The translations under genes and the position numbers were made by a program. From an uncultured Eubacteriales bacterium (lineage in GTDB: Bacteria; Bacillota; Clostridia; Oscillospirales; Acutalibacteraceae), in the NCBI GenBank assembly GCA_934486705.1, contig CAKSQS010000020.1, positions 1-38,813 of the forward strand: DNA of 38,813 nt. The letters are read 5' to 3'. How positions within the stretch are numbered: the stretch's first letter is position 1; each line of letters opens with the position of its first letter. This document shows positions 25,174 to 34,043 of the stretch, in pieces. The notes under the pieces were generated by a model. That model ran no database searches, had not been told where the DNA came from, and saw nothing but the letters and a program-made list of their open reading frames with translations.

Positions 25174-27774
25174 ATGGCAGAGCTTTCTCCTATGATGAAG
25201 CAATATCTGAGAATTAAGTCGGAAAATGAAGACAGTATTCTTTTTTTCAGAGTCGGCGATTTTTACGAAATGTTTTTTGACGACGCGAAAAAGGCGTCGG
25301 ACGAGCTGGATTTAACCCTTACGGGCAAGGACTGCGGTATGGAAAAGCGCGCGCCCATGTGCGGAATACCGTACCACAGCTGCGAATCTTACATTGCGCG
25401 GCTTGTGGAAAAGGGCTATAAGGTTGCAATTTGCGAGCAGGTTGAAGACCCGAAGGCGACGAAAAAGTTGGTTGACCGCGATATTATAAGGGTAATAACC
25501 CCCGGCACGGTTATTGAGGACGCAATGCTGGACGAAGGCAAAAACAATTACCTCGCCGCAATTGCCCTGACAGAGGACGGCGTGGGGCTCTGCTTTACAG
25601 ACGCCTCAACCGGCGAGTGCCATTTAACAAGCTTTCCTGCGGATAATTATAATTCCGCCGTTTCCGATGAGCTTTTGCGCTTTGCGCCGCGCGAAATATT
25701 GGCGGCTGAAAGCCTGAAAGCAAAATCCGCCGCATTATGGGAATTTTTGCAGGAAAATTTCAAGGCGGCGGTAACGCTTAGACCGAACGACGCGTTTGAC
25801 CCGAAAAAAACCGAGGAGCTTTTTGTAAAGCATTTCGGTATATCCGAGCTTGAAGACCGAGGAATTGATAAGACATCATCAAAGGCGGCGGCGCTCGGCG
25901 CGGTTATAGGTTATTTATACGAAACGGGCAGAACGGGCAGCATTTCGGTAAATAAAATTGACGTTTACACCGATAAGCAGTTTATGCGGCTGGATATGAC
26001 GGCGCTGCGCAATTTGGAGCTTACCGAAACCATGCGCACAAAGTCAAAGCGCGGCTCGCTTTTGTGGGTGCTTGATAAAACCAAAACCGCAATGGGCAAG
26101 CGGCTTATAAGAAGCTGGCTTGAAAAGCCGCTGCTTAATATTACCGAAATCAATTTAAGGCAAAACGCTATTGAGGAGCTTTGCGACGATACCATAATGC
26201 GCGCCGAAATAACCGAGCGGCTATCTGGCGTGCGGGATATTGAAAGAATAATGACCAAGGTGGTTTACAAAACCGCCTCGGCGCGCGATCTGCTTGCAAT
26301 ATCCGCCACGGCGCACAGCTTTCCCGCAATAAAAGACCTGCTTGCGGGCGCTGAATGCCGAATGCTAAAGGAAATATGCGGCGGTATAGACCCTGTTGAA
26401 GAAATAGTAACGCTTATTGACGACGCCGTAAACCCCGACGCGCCCGTATCGGTAAGAGAGGGCGATATAATAAAAGGCGGGTATAATGAGGAAGTCGATT
26501 TTATACGCGGCGATATGTCGAGCGGAAACAGCTTTTTGACCGACATTGAAAACCGCGAAAAGGAGCGTACGGGTATTAAAACCCTGAAAGTGCGCTTTAA
26601 CAAGGTTTTCGGGTATTATATTGAGGTTACAAACTCTTTCCTTGATAAAGTGCCCGCAGACTACATAAGAAAACAGACCCTTACAAACTGCGAGCGCTTT
26701 ATAACAGAGGAGCTAAAGGAAATAGAACGGCGTGTTTTAAGCGCGAAGGACAGAATAGAGCAGCTTGAGTTTGAAATATTTGACGGTATTCGCGAAAAGG
26801 TTGCGGCGGAGCTTAAAAGATTTCAGGCTACCGCCACGGCACTTGCTACGCTTGATACGCTTTGCTCCTTAGCGGATGTTGCGGTAAATAACCGCTACTG
26901 CCGACCGCTTGTGAATAACAGCGGAAACATAATTATAAAATCGGGCAGACACCCTGTGGTTGAGCAGGTCATTAAAACCCCGTTTGTGGCGAACGACACC
27001 ACGCTTAATATGAAGGACGACCGCTGCGCCATAATAACAGGACCGAATATGGCGGGTAAATCCACATATATGCGGCAAACGGCTATAATTGTGCTTATGG
27101 CGCAAATAGGCTGCTTTGTGCCGGCGGACTCGGCTGAAATAGGGCTTTGCGACGCTATTTTTACCCGCGTCGGCGCGTCGGACGATTTAGCGGCGGGGCA
27201 ATCCACATTTATGGTGGAAATGAGCGAGGTTGCCGAAATACTGAAAAACGCCACGAAGCAAAGTCTTTTAATTCTTGACGAGATAGGCAGGGGAACTTCG
27301 ACCTTTGACGGAATGTCGATAGCGCGCGCGGTTCTTGAATATGTTGCCGATAAAAAGACCCTCGGCGCAAAGGCGCTTTTCTCAACCCACTACCACGAGC
27401 TTACCGCAATGGAAAACGAATTGCAGGGCGTTAAAAATTATAACGTAGCCGTTAAAAAGCGCGGCGACGATATAACCTTTTTGCGCCGCATAGTTCCCGG
27501 CGGAGCGGACGGCAGCTACGGTATTGAGGTGGCAAAGCTGAGCGGAATACCCGAAACGGTTATCCGCCGCGCTAAGCAGATACTTAAAAAGACCGAGGAA
27601 GAGGGGGTTGTGACCTACCGTACGGTGGAAAACCCCGATATGCAGCTGCCGCTTGAAATGCAGGGCGCGCAGGATATTCTGCACGATCTGCAAACAATAG
27701 ATGTTAACACACTGACGCCCATTGAAGCCATGCAAACGCTTTTTGAAATGGTGACAAAGGCTAAGTCAATATAG
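25174..27774 (+). CDS. mutS: DNA mismatch repair protein MutS
   Basis: Mismatch-recognition ATPase, 866 aa, full length. The N-terminal mismatch-binding domain has the Phe-Tyr-Glu motif (GDFYEMFFDDA at about 30-40, the wedge Phe included). Connector, lever and clamp domains follow, and the C-terminal ATPase has Walker A GPNMAGKST (about 626), LDEIGRGTSTFDG, and FSTHYHEL. This is MutS1, not MutS2: no Smr domain is present. ATG with AGAGGATG upstream. It is followed by a 324-bp structured gap before mutL rather than direct overlap, so mutL may have its own promoter or depend on readthrough. Confidence 0.98.
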   Translation: MAELSPMMKQYLRIKSENEDSILFFRVGDFYEMFFDDAKKASDELDLTLTGKDCGMEKRAPMCGIPYHSCESYIARLVEKGYKVAICEQVEDPKATKKLVDRDIIRVITPGTVIEDAMLDEGKNNYLAAIALTEDGVGLCFTDASTGECHLTSFPADNYNSAVSDELLRFAPREILAAESLKAKSAALWEFLQENFKAAVTLRPNDAFDPKKTEELFVKHFGISELEDRGIDKTSSKAAALGAVIGYLYETGRTGSISVNKIDVYTDKQFMRLDMTALRNLELTETMRTKSKRGSLLWVLDKTKTAMGKRLIRSWLEKPLLNITEINLRQNAIEELCDDTIMRAEITERLSGVRDIERIMTKVVYKTASARDLLAISATAHSFPAIKDLLAGAECRMLKEICGGIDPVEEIVTLIDDAVNPDAPVSVREGDIIKGGYNEEVDFIRGDMSSGNSFLTDIENREKERTGIKTLKVRFNKVFGYYIEVTNSFLDKVPADYIRKQTLTNCERFITEELKEIERRVLSAKDRIEQLEFEIFDGIREKVAAELKRFQATATALATLDTLCSLADVAVNNRYCRPLVNNSGNIIIKSGRHPVVEQVIKTPFVANDTTLNMKDDRCAIITGPNMAGKSTYMRQTAIIVLMAQIGCFVPADSAEIGLCDAIFTRVGASDDLAAGQSTFMVEMSEVAEILKNATKQSLLILDEIGRGTSTFDGMSIARAVLEYVADKKTLGAKALFSTHYHELTAMENELQGVKNYNVAVKKRGDDITFLRRIVPGGADGSYGIEVAKLSGIPETVIRRAKQILKKTEEEGVVTYRTVENPDMQLPLEMQGAQDILHDLQTIDVNTLTPIEAMQTLFEMVTKAKSI

Positions 27775-28098
27775 TGTGTCGATAAACCCCAAAGTCTATT
27801 TCTGCGGCGTTCACGCCGCATTACCGTTTTTCCGCTGACAGGTGCGGCGGAAAAACACCTTGTAAGCGAAAAATAGCTTAAAAAGCTATTTTTCAAGGGC
27901 ACTGGGGTGGTATTGGCGGAGCATAACAACCGACTGCCGCCTGTGGCGGATAAAAGGAGGGCGTTATGGCGCTGCGGTCAAAGAAAATTCGCGCTCCAAG
28001 CGAATATTTTCTTTGGGTACCGCAAGAGTAGGGAGTGCAGTCAAAAATCTCTGATTTTTGCGAACGGCATTCCCGCTCAAATAAAGTGAGGTGCAAAA
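27775..28098. other. Highly structured non-coding spacer between mutS and mutL
   Basis: No convincing gene is seen in these 324 bp; short open frames on both strands lack ribosome sites or family resemblance. At least five hairpins follow one another: 27803-27820 (7-bp stem, TTCA loop), 27826-27856 (arms GTTTTTCCGC and GCGGAAAAAC), 27868-27894 (12-bp stem, AAA loop), 27974-28023 (long interrupted stem from GCGGT to ACCGC) and 28042-28060 (CAAAAATC/GATTTTTG). The density suggests an intergenic repeat element or structured RNA. Confidence 0.6.
27868..27894. terminator. Probable mutS terminator
   Basis: GAAAAATAGCTT and AAGCTATTTTTC form a perfect 12-bp stem with an AAA loop, 93 bp after the mutS stop. 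The T-tract is in the distal arm of the stem and A-tracts lead in, so it could work in both directions; termination strength is uncertain. Confidence 0.55.
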
Positions 28099-29958
28099 AT
28101 GCCTGAAATTAAAGTATTGCCGAAAGAAATATCCGAGCTGATAGCGGCGGGCGAGGTTGTAGAACGCCCCGCCTCGGTAATAAAGGAGCTTGTTGAAAAT
28201 TCAATTGACGCGGGAGCGGATAACATAACGGTTGAAATTCAGCACGGCGGCATTACATATATGCGAATAACCGATAACGGCTGCGGAATAGCGGGAAACG
28301 ATGTTCCCACGGCGTTTTTGCGCCACGCCACAAGCAAAATTAAAAGCAGCGGCGATTTAAACGCAATAGGCACACTGGGCTTTCGCGGCGAGGCGCTTGC
28401 CGCGGTTTCCTCTGTGGCAAAGGTGGAAATGTTTACAAAGCCGCGGGAAAATGACCTCGGCACGCACTACGAAATAGACGGCGGGCAGGAAAAGCTTTGC
28501 GAAGAGGCGGGCTGCCCCGACGGCACTACAATTGTTATACGCGATATATTTTACAACACGCCCGCGCGTATGAAGTTTCTTAAAAAGGATGTTTCCGAGG
28601 CGAACGCCGCCGCGGCGGTGGTGGAGCGAATAGCGCTTTCCCACCCCGAAATTGCCTTTAAGCTGATAAGGGACGGCAAGCAATCGCTTATGACCCCCGG
28701 CGACGGCAGAATAAACACCACGGTTTACAGTGTTTTAGGTCGCGAATTTGCGGGAACGCTAATGGAAGTAGACGGCGGGCTTGACGGAATAGGCGTTAAG
28801 GGGCTTACCTGCAAGCCTGTTTCGTGCAGACCTACAAGAAATTATCAGTTCGTTTTTTTAAACGGCAGACTTGTCCGCTCGGGCACGGTGACGGCGGCTG
28901 TTGAGCAGGCGTATAAAAACAGCGCTATGGTGGGCAAGTTCCCCGGTTTTGTGCTTTATCTCACAGTGCCGCTTGATACGGTGGACGTAAACGTTCACCC
29001 GGCAAAAACCGAGGTTCGCTTTTCGGACGAACGCCGAATTTTCGACGCGGTGTATTCATCTGTCAGAAGCGCGCTTTCAAAAGGGGATACCCGCCCCGAG
29101 GTAAAGCTGCACGAGCCTGTTTTTAACCCGTTTGAAAGAATGAGCACGGCACAGTACCGCCGGCAGCCTATTTCTGAGCCTACGGTTGCCGAGGAAGTAT
29201 ACAAGGTTAAGCCGAGTTTACATAATTCTCCCGAAACTGTAACGTTCAGGGATTTGAAGTATAAACAAACCGAAACCGAAAAAACTGTGTATGTGCCCGA
29301 AAAGATTATAAATCCCCCTGCGGCAGAGCCCGAAAAGCCGATTGCTCCCGAAAGGGTTGCGGTTGACATAACGCGCGAGGTCGAAGATGAAAAACCGCCC
29401 GTAATTTTAATAGGCGAGGCGTTTTTAACCTACATTATAGTGCAAATGGGGGAAAGCGTGTTTATGATAGATAAGCACGCGGCGCACGAGCGTATTTTAT
29501 TTAACAAGCTGAAAAAGGAGCAAAAAACCGAAACACAGGCGCTGCTGAGCGCCGTAACCGTTTCTTTAACGCGGGAAGAGTATAACGCCGTAATATCAAA
29601 CACCGAAAAGCTCGGAAAAGCGGGGTTTGAGGTTGAAGATTTCGGAAATTCATCCGTTAGGGTATCAGCCGTTCCCGCGGCGCTTACGAAAGAGGATATA
29701 CCGTCGGTTATAAGCGAGCTTGCGGACGACCTTTTAAAGGGCAAAGCACCCGACGCCGAAAGGCTTGACGATATGTACCACACGGTAGCCTGCAAGGCGG
29801 CAATAAAGGCGGGCAGCAGGACAAGCCCGCTTGAAATGCAGAAATTAGCCGAAAGGGTGCTGTATTCCGACGACGTTATGTACTGCCCGCACGGGCGGCC
29901 CGTTGCCTTTGAAATAAAGCGGCGCGAGCTGGAAAAGCAGTTCGGAAGAATACAATGA
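28099..29958 (+). CDS. mutL: DNA mismatch repair protein MutL
   Basis: Mismatch-repair ATPase and endonuclease that couples MutS to strand removal; 619 aa. The GHKL ATPase region shows ELVENSIDAGA, DNGCGIAG and GTLGFRGEAL (residues about 30-100). A Pro/Glu-rich linker (about 340-435) leads to the C-terminal dimerisation/nuclease domain with DKHAAHERILF, ACKAAIKAG and CPHGRPVAF. In the endonuclease motif DQHA(X)2E(X)4E the last Glu is Asn here (the residue after RILF) and the Gln is Lys. The metal-binding Asp, His, first Glu and CPHGRP remain, so activity is probably kept. The start ATG has GTGAGGTG upstream. The stop overlaps the miaA start (ATGA). Confidence 0.97.
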   Translation: MPEIKVLPKEISELIAAGEVVERPASVIKELVENSIDAGADNITVEIQHGGITYMRITDNGCGIAGNDVPTAFLRHATSKIKSSGDLNAIGTLGFRGEALAAVSSVAKVEMFTKPRENDLGTHYEIDGGQEKLCEEAGCPDGTTIVIRDIFYNTPARMKFLKKDVSEANAAAAVVERIALSHPEIAFKLIRDGKQSLMTPGDGRINTTVYSVLGREFAGTLMEVDGGLDGIGVKGLTCKPVSCRPTRNYQFVFLNGRLVRSGTVTAAVEQAYKNSAMVGKFPGFVLYLTVPLDTVDVNVHPAKTEVRFSDERRIFDAVYSSVRSALSKGDTRPEVKLHEPVFNPFERMSTAQYRRQPISEPTVAEEVYKVKPSLHNSPETVTFRDLKYKQTETEKTVYVPEKIINPPAAEPEKPIAPERVAVDITREVEDEKPPVILIGEAFLTYIIVQMGESVFMIDKHAAHERILFNKLKKEQKTETQALLSAVTVSLTREEYNAVISNTEKLGKAGFEVEDFGNSSVRVSAVPAALTKEDIPSVISELADDLLKGKAPDAERLDDMYHTVACKAAIKAGSRTSPLEMQKLAERVLYSDDVMYCPHGRPVAFEIKRRELEKQFGRIQ

Positions 29959-30896
29959 GCAAAATTAAAACAATATTTGTGGCAGGTCCTACCGCCTCTG
30001 GTAAAACTGAGCTTGCAATAAAGCTTGCAAAGCGGTTCGACGGCGAAATTATTTCCGCCGACTCTATGCAGATATATAAGGGTATTCACATAGCGTCAGC
30101 CGCGCCCGATGCGGCGGAAATGCAGGGCATACCGCACTATATGCTTGAATTTTTAGAGCCCTGTGACAGCTTTTCGGTTGCGGAATATGTAAAAGCGGCG
30201 CGGGAATATATAAAGGACATTTACCGCCGCGGCAGGCTGCCGATTGTGGCGGGCGGAACGGGGCTTTATATAAATTCTCTTGCGGATAATATAAACTATA
30301 TCGAGGAGAAAACGGACGAAAACCTGCGGCGCGAGCTTGAAAAAAGGTTTGAAAGCGTAGGCGCGGAGCAAATGCTGAAAGAGCTTAAAGAAATTGACCC
30401 CGAAACCGCCGAAAGACTTAATTTAAACGATAAAAAACGAATAATACGCGCGTTTGAGGTATACAGGCTTACAGGCAGAACCATAACCGAGCAAAACGCG
30501 CTCTCAAAAACGGGTGAAGCTTTAATTGACCCCTGCATTATAGGCATTACCTACCGCAACCGCGAAAAGCTGTATGACAGAATAAACCTAAGGGTAGATA
30601 AAATGATAGCCGCAGGGCTTACAGACGAGGCAAAAGCGGCGCTTAAAAACACTGCGGGCGGCGCGTACCAGGCAATAGGCCATAAGGAACTGAGCGGTTA
30701 TATTTCGGGCGAACTTACTTTGGAGGAAGCCGCAGAAAACCTTAAAAGACAAACAAGGAGATACGCCAAGCGGCAGCTTACATGGTTCAGGCGGGACGAA
30801 AGAATTAGTTGGATATACGCCGATGAAACCGAAGACGTACTCGCAAGCGCCGTAAACATAGTTGAGAAATTTTTAAGAACGGAGGAAACCGATTGA
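29955..30896 (+). CDS. miaA: tRNA dimethylallyltransferase MiaA
   Basis: Transfers the dimethylallyl group to A37 of tRNAs reading UNN codons, giving i6A, the substrate of MiaB encoded 5 kb upstream. 313 aa, normal. The P-loop GPTASGKTELA (residues 9-19), DSMQIYKG, and VAGGTGLYI are typical, and YAKRQLTWFRRDERI near the C-terminus is a family hallmark. The start shares ATGA with the mutL stop, and the end shares TTGA with the next gene, so all three are translationally coupled. Confidence 0.97.
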   Translation: MSKIKTIFVAGPTASGKTELAIKLAKRFDGEIISADSMQIYKGIHIASAAPDAAEMQGIPHYMLEFLEPCDSFSVAEYVKAAREYIKDIYRRGRLPIVAGGTGLYINSLADNINYIEEKTDENLRRELEKRFESVGAEQMLKELKEIDPETAERLNLNDKKRIIRAFEVYRLTGRTITEQNALSKTGEALIDPCIIGITYRNREKLYDRINLRVDKMIAAGLTDEAKAALKNTAGGAYQAIGHKELSGYISGELTLEEAAENLKRQTRRYAKRQLTWFRRDERISWIYADETEDVLASAVNIVEKFLRTEETD

Positions 30897-32098
30897 AAAA
30901 CGAAAAGGTACTTAAATTTTTTGTTGTGCTGCTCATAGCGGTTTTTTTCGTTCATCAGGCAGCGGCGGCGATATATAAGCCCATAAGCACCGAAAGCGCC
31001 GCCTATTACACCGCAGCGGACGGGCTTAACATAACGGGGCTTATTATAAGAAACGAAACGCTTGTAAAATCGCAAAGCGGCGGGGTTATGCACTTTATCG
31101 CGTCCGACGGCAGCCGCGTTGCAAAGGACGGCGTTATAGCCAATATTTACGATAACGAATCGGCTTCCATAACGCTTACCAATATTGACAGCGTTAACAC
31201 CAAAATTGCCGATATTGAGGAAATGCTGAGCTACAACGATTTAGAGGCGGCTGACCTTGATATGATAAACAGCAGGGTGCAGAAAAGCCTTGACAGTATG
31301 ATAGTAAGCGTTGCGGGCGGGAATTTCAATAATTATTCGGAATGCAGGGAAAACCTGCTTTCATCACTTAACCGCAGACAGATAGCAATGGGCGAAACGG
31401 CTGATTTTTCTTCGCAGCTTGCAGCATTAAAATCCGAGCTTGCCTCGCTTTCGGCTTCTCTGCCCGCGGCTAAGGGTACAATCAAGGCGGAAAAATCGGG
31501 CTATTTCGTTTCCAAAACCGATGGGTACGAGCAAACCCTTACCGCCGATATTTTGGATACGCTGACCCCCGAAAAATTAGATTCTGTAAAGGCGGAACAA
31601 ACCCCTGCGGACGTTATTGGAAAAATAGTTTCCGATTATGAGTGGTATATTGCGGCGAAGGTCAGCATTAACGAATCGCTGAAGTATAAAGAGGGCGACA
31701 GCCTTACTATTTACACCTCGGTCAAATCGTACCCGCAAATGCCCGTAACGGTTAAAAAAATAAATATTTCGGAAAGCTCCTCTTCCGCCGTGCTGCTTTT
31801 TGAGTGCAGCGATATGAACAGCGAATTAGCCACCATGCGCACAGGACCTATGACGGTGGTAAAAAAAGAATACAGCGGGCTGAAAATACCGAAAAGCGCC
31901 CTGCGCGTGGTCGACTCAAAGCGCGGCGTTTACGTGCTTACGGGTATGCAGATAAAGTTTGTTGAGGTTAACGTGCTTTTTTCAAACGACAGCTATATAA
32001 TCTGCGAAAAACAGACAGAGGACGAAAATGTGTTAAGACTATACGACGAGGTTGTGACAAGGGGGAAAAATCTTTATGACGGAAAAATTGTCGGTTAA
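30893..32098 (+). CDS. HlyD-like membrane-anchored adaptor protein of unknown role
   Basis: 401 aa: one N-terminal membrane segment (about 8-26), then an extracytoplasmic part with a lipoyl/barrel-like strand region (about 50-90), a helical segment with coiled-coil character (about 95-190), and further beta regions resembling HlyD/efflux adaptor proteins. No exporter partner (ABC or MFS protein) lies next to it, and the gene sits in the miaA-ylmE-sepF neighbourhood, so a cell-envelope or division role is possible. The start is TTG 30893 with GGAGG 7 nt upstream, overlapping the miaA stop as TTGA. It overlaps the next gene by 23 bp. The HlyD label rests on overall layout rather than a sharp motif. 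Confidence 0.72.
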   Translation: MKNEKVLKFFVVLLIAVFFVHQAAAAIYKPISTESAAYYTAADGLNITGLIIRNETLVKSQSGGVMHFIASDGSRVAKDGVIANIYDNESASITLTNIDSVNTKIADIEEMLSYNDLEAADLDMINSRVQKSLDSMIVSVAGGNFNNYSECRENLLSSLNRRQIAMGETADFSSQLAALKSELASLSASLPAAKGTIKAEKSGYFVSKTDGYEQTLTADILDTLTPEKLDSVKAEQTPADVIGKIVSDYEWYIAAKVSINESLKYKEGDSLTIYTSVKSYPQMPVTVKKINISESSSSAVLLFECSDMNSELATMRTGPMTVVKKEYSGLKIPKSALRVVDSKRGVYVLTGMQIKFVEVNVLFSNDSYIICEKQTEDENVLRLYDEVVTRGKNLYDGKIVG

Positions 32099-32786
32099 CG
32101 AACTTACCGAAAACTATAATGCCGTAAGAAGTCGGTTATCGGCAGCCCTGCAAAAATCGGGCAGACCCGAAAACGCCGTGACGCTGCTTGCCGCCACAAA
32201 AACGGTTGACCCCGAAACAATAAACCGCGCAATAGAGCTCGGAATTACCCACATAGGGGAAAACAGGGTGCAGGAGCTGCTCTCGAAAAACGGGCTTATA
32301 AAGCCTGTGCATAATCACTTTATCGGGCATTTGCAGACCAATAAGGTTAAGGATATAATCGATAAGGTGGAAATGATAGAGTCGGTCCATTCGGAAAAGC
32401 TTGCCGCCGAAATTTCAAAGCAAGCCTGCAAAGCGGGAATTACAATGGATGTTTTGCTTGAAGTAAATATAGGAAACGAAGAAAGCAAATCGGGCTTTGC
32501 CCCCGAAGAGACCGAGCAGGCGGTAAGAAAAATTGCGGAAATGCCCGGAATTTCGGTGAAAGGGCTTATGGCAATACCGCCGATTGACCCTTTGTATGAG
32601 AATACGAGAAAATATTTCCGTAATATGTATAAACTGTTTATTGACATTGGGGCTAAAAACATAGATAATAGTAGTATGAGCGTTTTATCGATGGGAATGT
32701 CAAACGATTTTGATATTGCGGCGGAAGAGGGCGCTACAATTGTACGCGTGGGAACCGCGCTTTTCGGTAAACGCATTTACAAATAA
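32076..32786 (+). CDS. YggS/YlmE-family PLP-binding homeostasis protein
   Basis: A 236-aa single-domain TIM-barrel protein of the YggS/PROSC/YlmE family that binds pyridoxal phosphate and buffers B6 vitamers and amino acid pools; no enzymatic reaction is known. The PLP lysine is Lys42 in LLAATKTVD; IGHLQTNKV, MGMSNDFDIA and VRVGTALFG complete the family signature. It corresponds to ylmE, which precedes sepF in many Gram-positive bacteria, as here. ATG 32076 lies within the end of the upstream gene, with GGGGG 11 nt before it. Confidence 0.94.
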   Translation: MTEKLSVNELTENYNAVRSRLSAALQKSGRPENAVTLLAATKTVDPETINRAIELGITHIGENRVQELLSKNGLIKPVHNHFIGHLQTNKVKDIIDKVEMIESVHSEKLAAEISKQACKAGITMDVLLEVNIGNEESKSGFAPEETEQAVRKIAEMPGISVKGLMAIPPIDPLYENTRKYFRNMYKLFIDIGAKNIDNSSMSVLSMGMSNDFDIAAEEGATIVRVGTALFGKRIYK

Positions 32787-32805
32787 AATATAAGGAGTGG
32801 AAAAA

Positions 32806-33291
32806 ATGGGATTTTTTGACAGCATAAAGAACATTATGAGCATACCCGAGGAAGATGAGTACGATGAGGAAATAGAAGACATTGAGGAAGAAAAGCCTGC
32901 GGAGCGCCGCAAGCCCGCACAGCCCGAGCCGCAGCAGCCGACTCCACAGCGCCGTGAGCCCGCGCCGCGCGTTGTGGGCGGGGGCAAGGCGAAGACCCTC
33001 AATTTCAGCCATTCGCAAATGCAGGTGGTTTTGGTAAAGCCCGACCGCTTTGAGGACGTAACCTCAATAGCCGACCACTTAAACGCCAAAAAAACGGTAG
33101 TGCTTAATTTAGAGGCTGCCAACCGTGATGTTTCCCGCAGAATAATCGACTTTTTAAGCGGCGTTGCCTATGCCAATAACGGCAACATTCGCAAGGTTGC
33201 GAACAGCACCTTTATAATAGTCCCTACCGACGTTGACGTGATGGGCGAGCTTATGCTCGATGATTTTGACGAAAGCAAGATGTACTTTTAA
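32806..33291 (+). CDS. sepF: Cell division protein SepF
   Basis: FtsZ-bundling protein that tethers the Z-ring to the membrane; 161 aa. The N-terminal amphipathic helix (MGFFDSIKNIMS) is the membrane anchor. A long acidic, then Pro/Arg/Gln-rich linker (about 13-65) follows, and the SepF domain (about 70-155) carries VVLVKPDRFEDV, TVVLNLE, and RIIDFLSGVAYANNG with the conserved Gly. The GTG at 32797 overlaps the ribosome site AAGGAG, so ATG 32806 is the start. The stop overlaps the ylmH start by one base. Confidence 0.96.
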   Translation: MGFFDSIKNIMSIPEEDEYDEEIEDIEEEKPAERRKPAQPEPQQPTPQRREPAPRVVGGGKAKTLNFSHSQMQVVLVKPDRFEDVTSIADHLNAKKTVVLNLEAANRDVSRRIIDFLSGVAYANNGNIRKVANSTFIIVPTDVDVMGELMLDDFDESKMYF

Positions 33292-34043
33292 TGGACGCGG
33301 AGCTGCTCCCGGCAAGAATTAACGATACCGAAAAGCTGAGTGAAAGAACCTGCACGCCGAAATTTTTGGGCTTTTTAACCTCGGCGGAAGCCGCCTTTGT
33401 GCGGAATATTTTAAAAAATGCGCGGGTGAGAACCGAGTTTTTCGGCGGCTATGAGGGGGCGGAGCGGGTAATGCTCGGCTGCTTTCCCGATTGGGCGGAG
33501 GATTTTCCTTACCCTATATCGCCGCTTACCGTTTCTTTCAGAAAGGCGGATGTGCTTTCCCACCGCGATATTTTGGGCAGCCTTATGGCGCTGGGCATTA
33601 AGCGCGAGACCGTGGGGGATATTCTGATTGAAGAGGGCAGAGCCGTTGTTTTTGTGTGCGACGACGTTAAAGAGTATATTTTAAATCAGGTTGAAAAAAT
33701 CGGCAGGGTAGGCGTTAGTATAACCGAGGGCTGTACGTTTCCGCTGCCTGAGGGCGATAAATTAGAGGAATTTACCGGTACTGCCGCGTCCGACCGAATT
33801 GACTGCGTTGCGGCGGCTTTATGCGGGCTTTCGCGTTCTAAAATATGCGAACTTATAGCGGCGGGGCTTATAACGGTCAATTCCGTTCCCGTTTTAAAGC
33901 CTACAAAAAGCGTTGCGGCGGGGGATGTTATATCCGTCAGGGGAAAGGGCAGATATATTGCGGTCTCGCTTGACGGCAGGACTAAAAAGGACAGAATTGT
34001 AATAAAATATAAAAAGTATATTCAGGAGGTAAAGAAATGTTAA
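33291..34043 (+). CDS. ylmH: YlmH-family S4-domain RNA-binding protein
   Basis: 250 aa. An N-terminal RNA-binding region typical of YlmH (FLTSAEAAFVRNIL; VMLGCFPDW; LGSLMALGIKRETVGDIL) is followed by a C-terminal S4 domain at about 175-235 (RIDCVAAALCGLSRSKICEL; AAGDVISVRGKGR). YlmH proteins bind ribosomes/tRNA and have been linked to ribosome rescue in Firmicutes. In Bacillus the gene is separated from sepF by ylmG; here it follows sepF directly with TAATG coupling. Confidence 0.93.
   Translation: MDAELLPARINDTEKLSERTCTPKFLGFLTSAEAAFVRNILKNARVRTEFFGGYEGAERVMLGCFPDWAEDFPYPISPLTVSFRKADVLSHRDILGSLMALGIKRETVGDILIEEGRAVVFVCDDVKEYILNQVEKIGRVGVSITEGCTFPLPEGDKLEEFTGTAASDRIDCVAAALCGLSRSKICELIAAGLITVNSVPVLKPTKSVAAGDVISVRGKGRYIAVSLDGRTKKDRIVIKYKKYIQEVKKC

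Noticed and set aside
27907..28089. 60-residue plus-strand open frame in the mutS-mutL spacer
   Set aside because: It begins with GTG lacking a ribosome site, spans several hairpins, and an equally long frame exists on the other strand; neither resembles a protein family.
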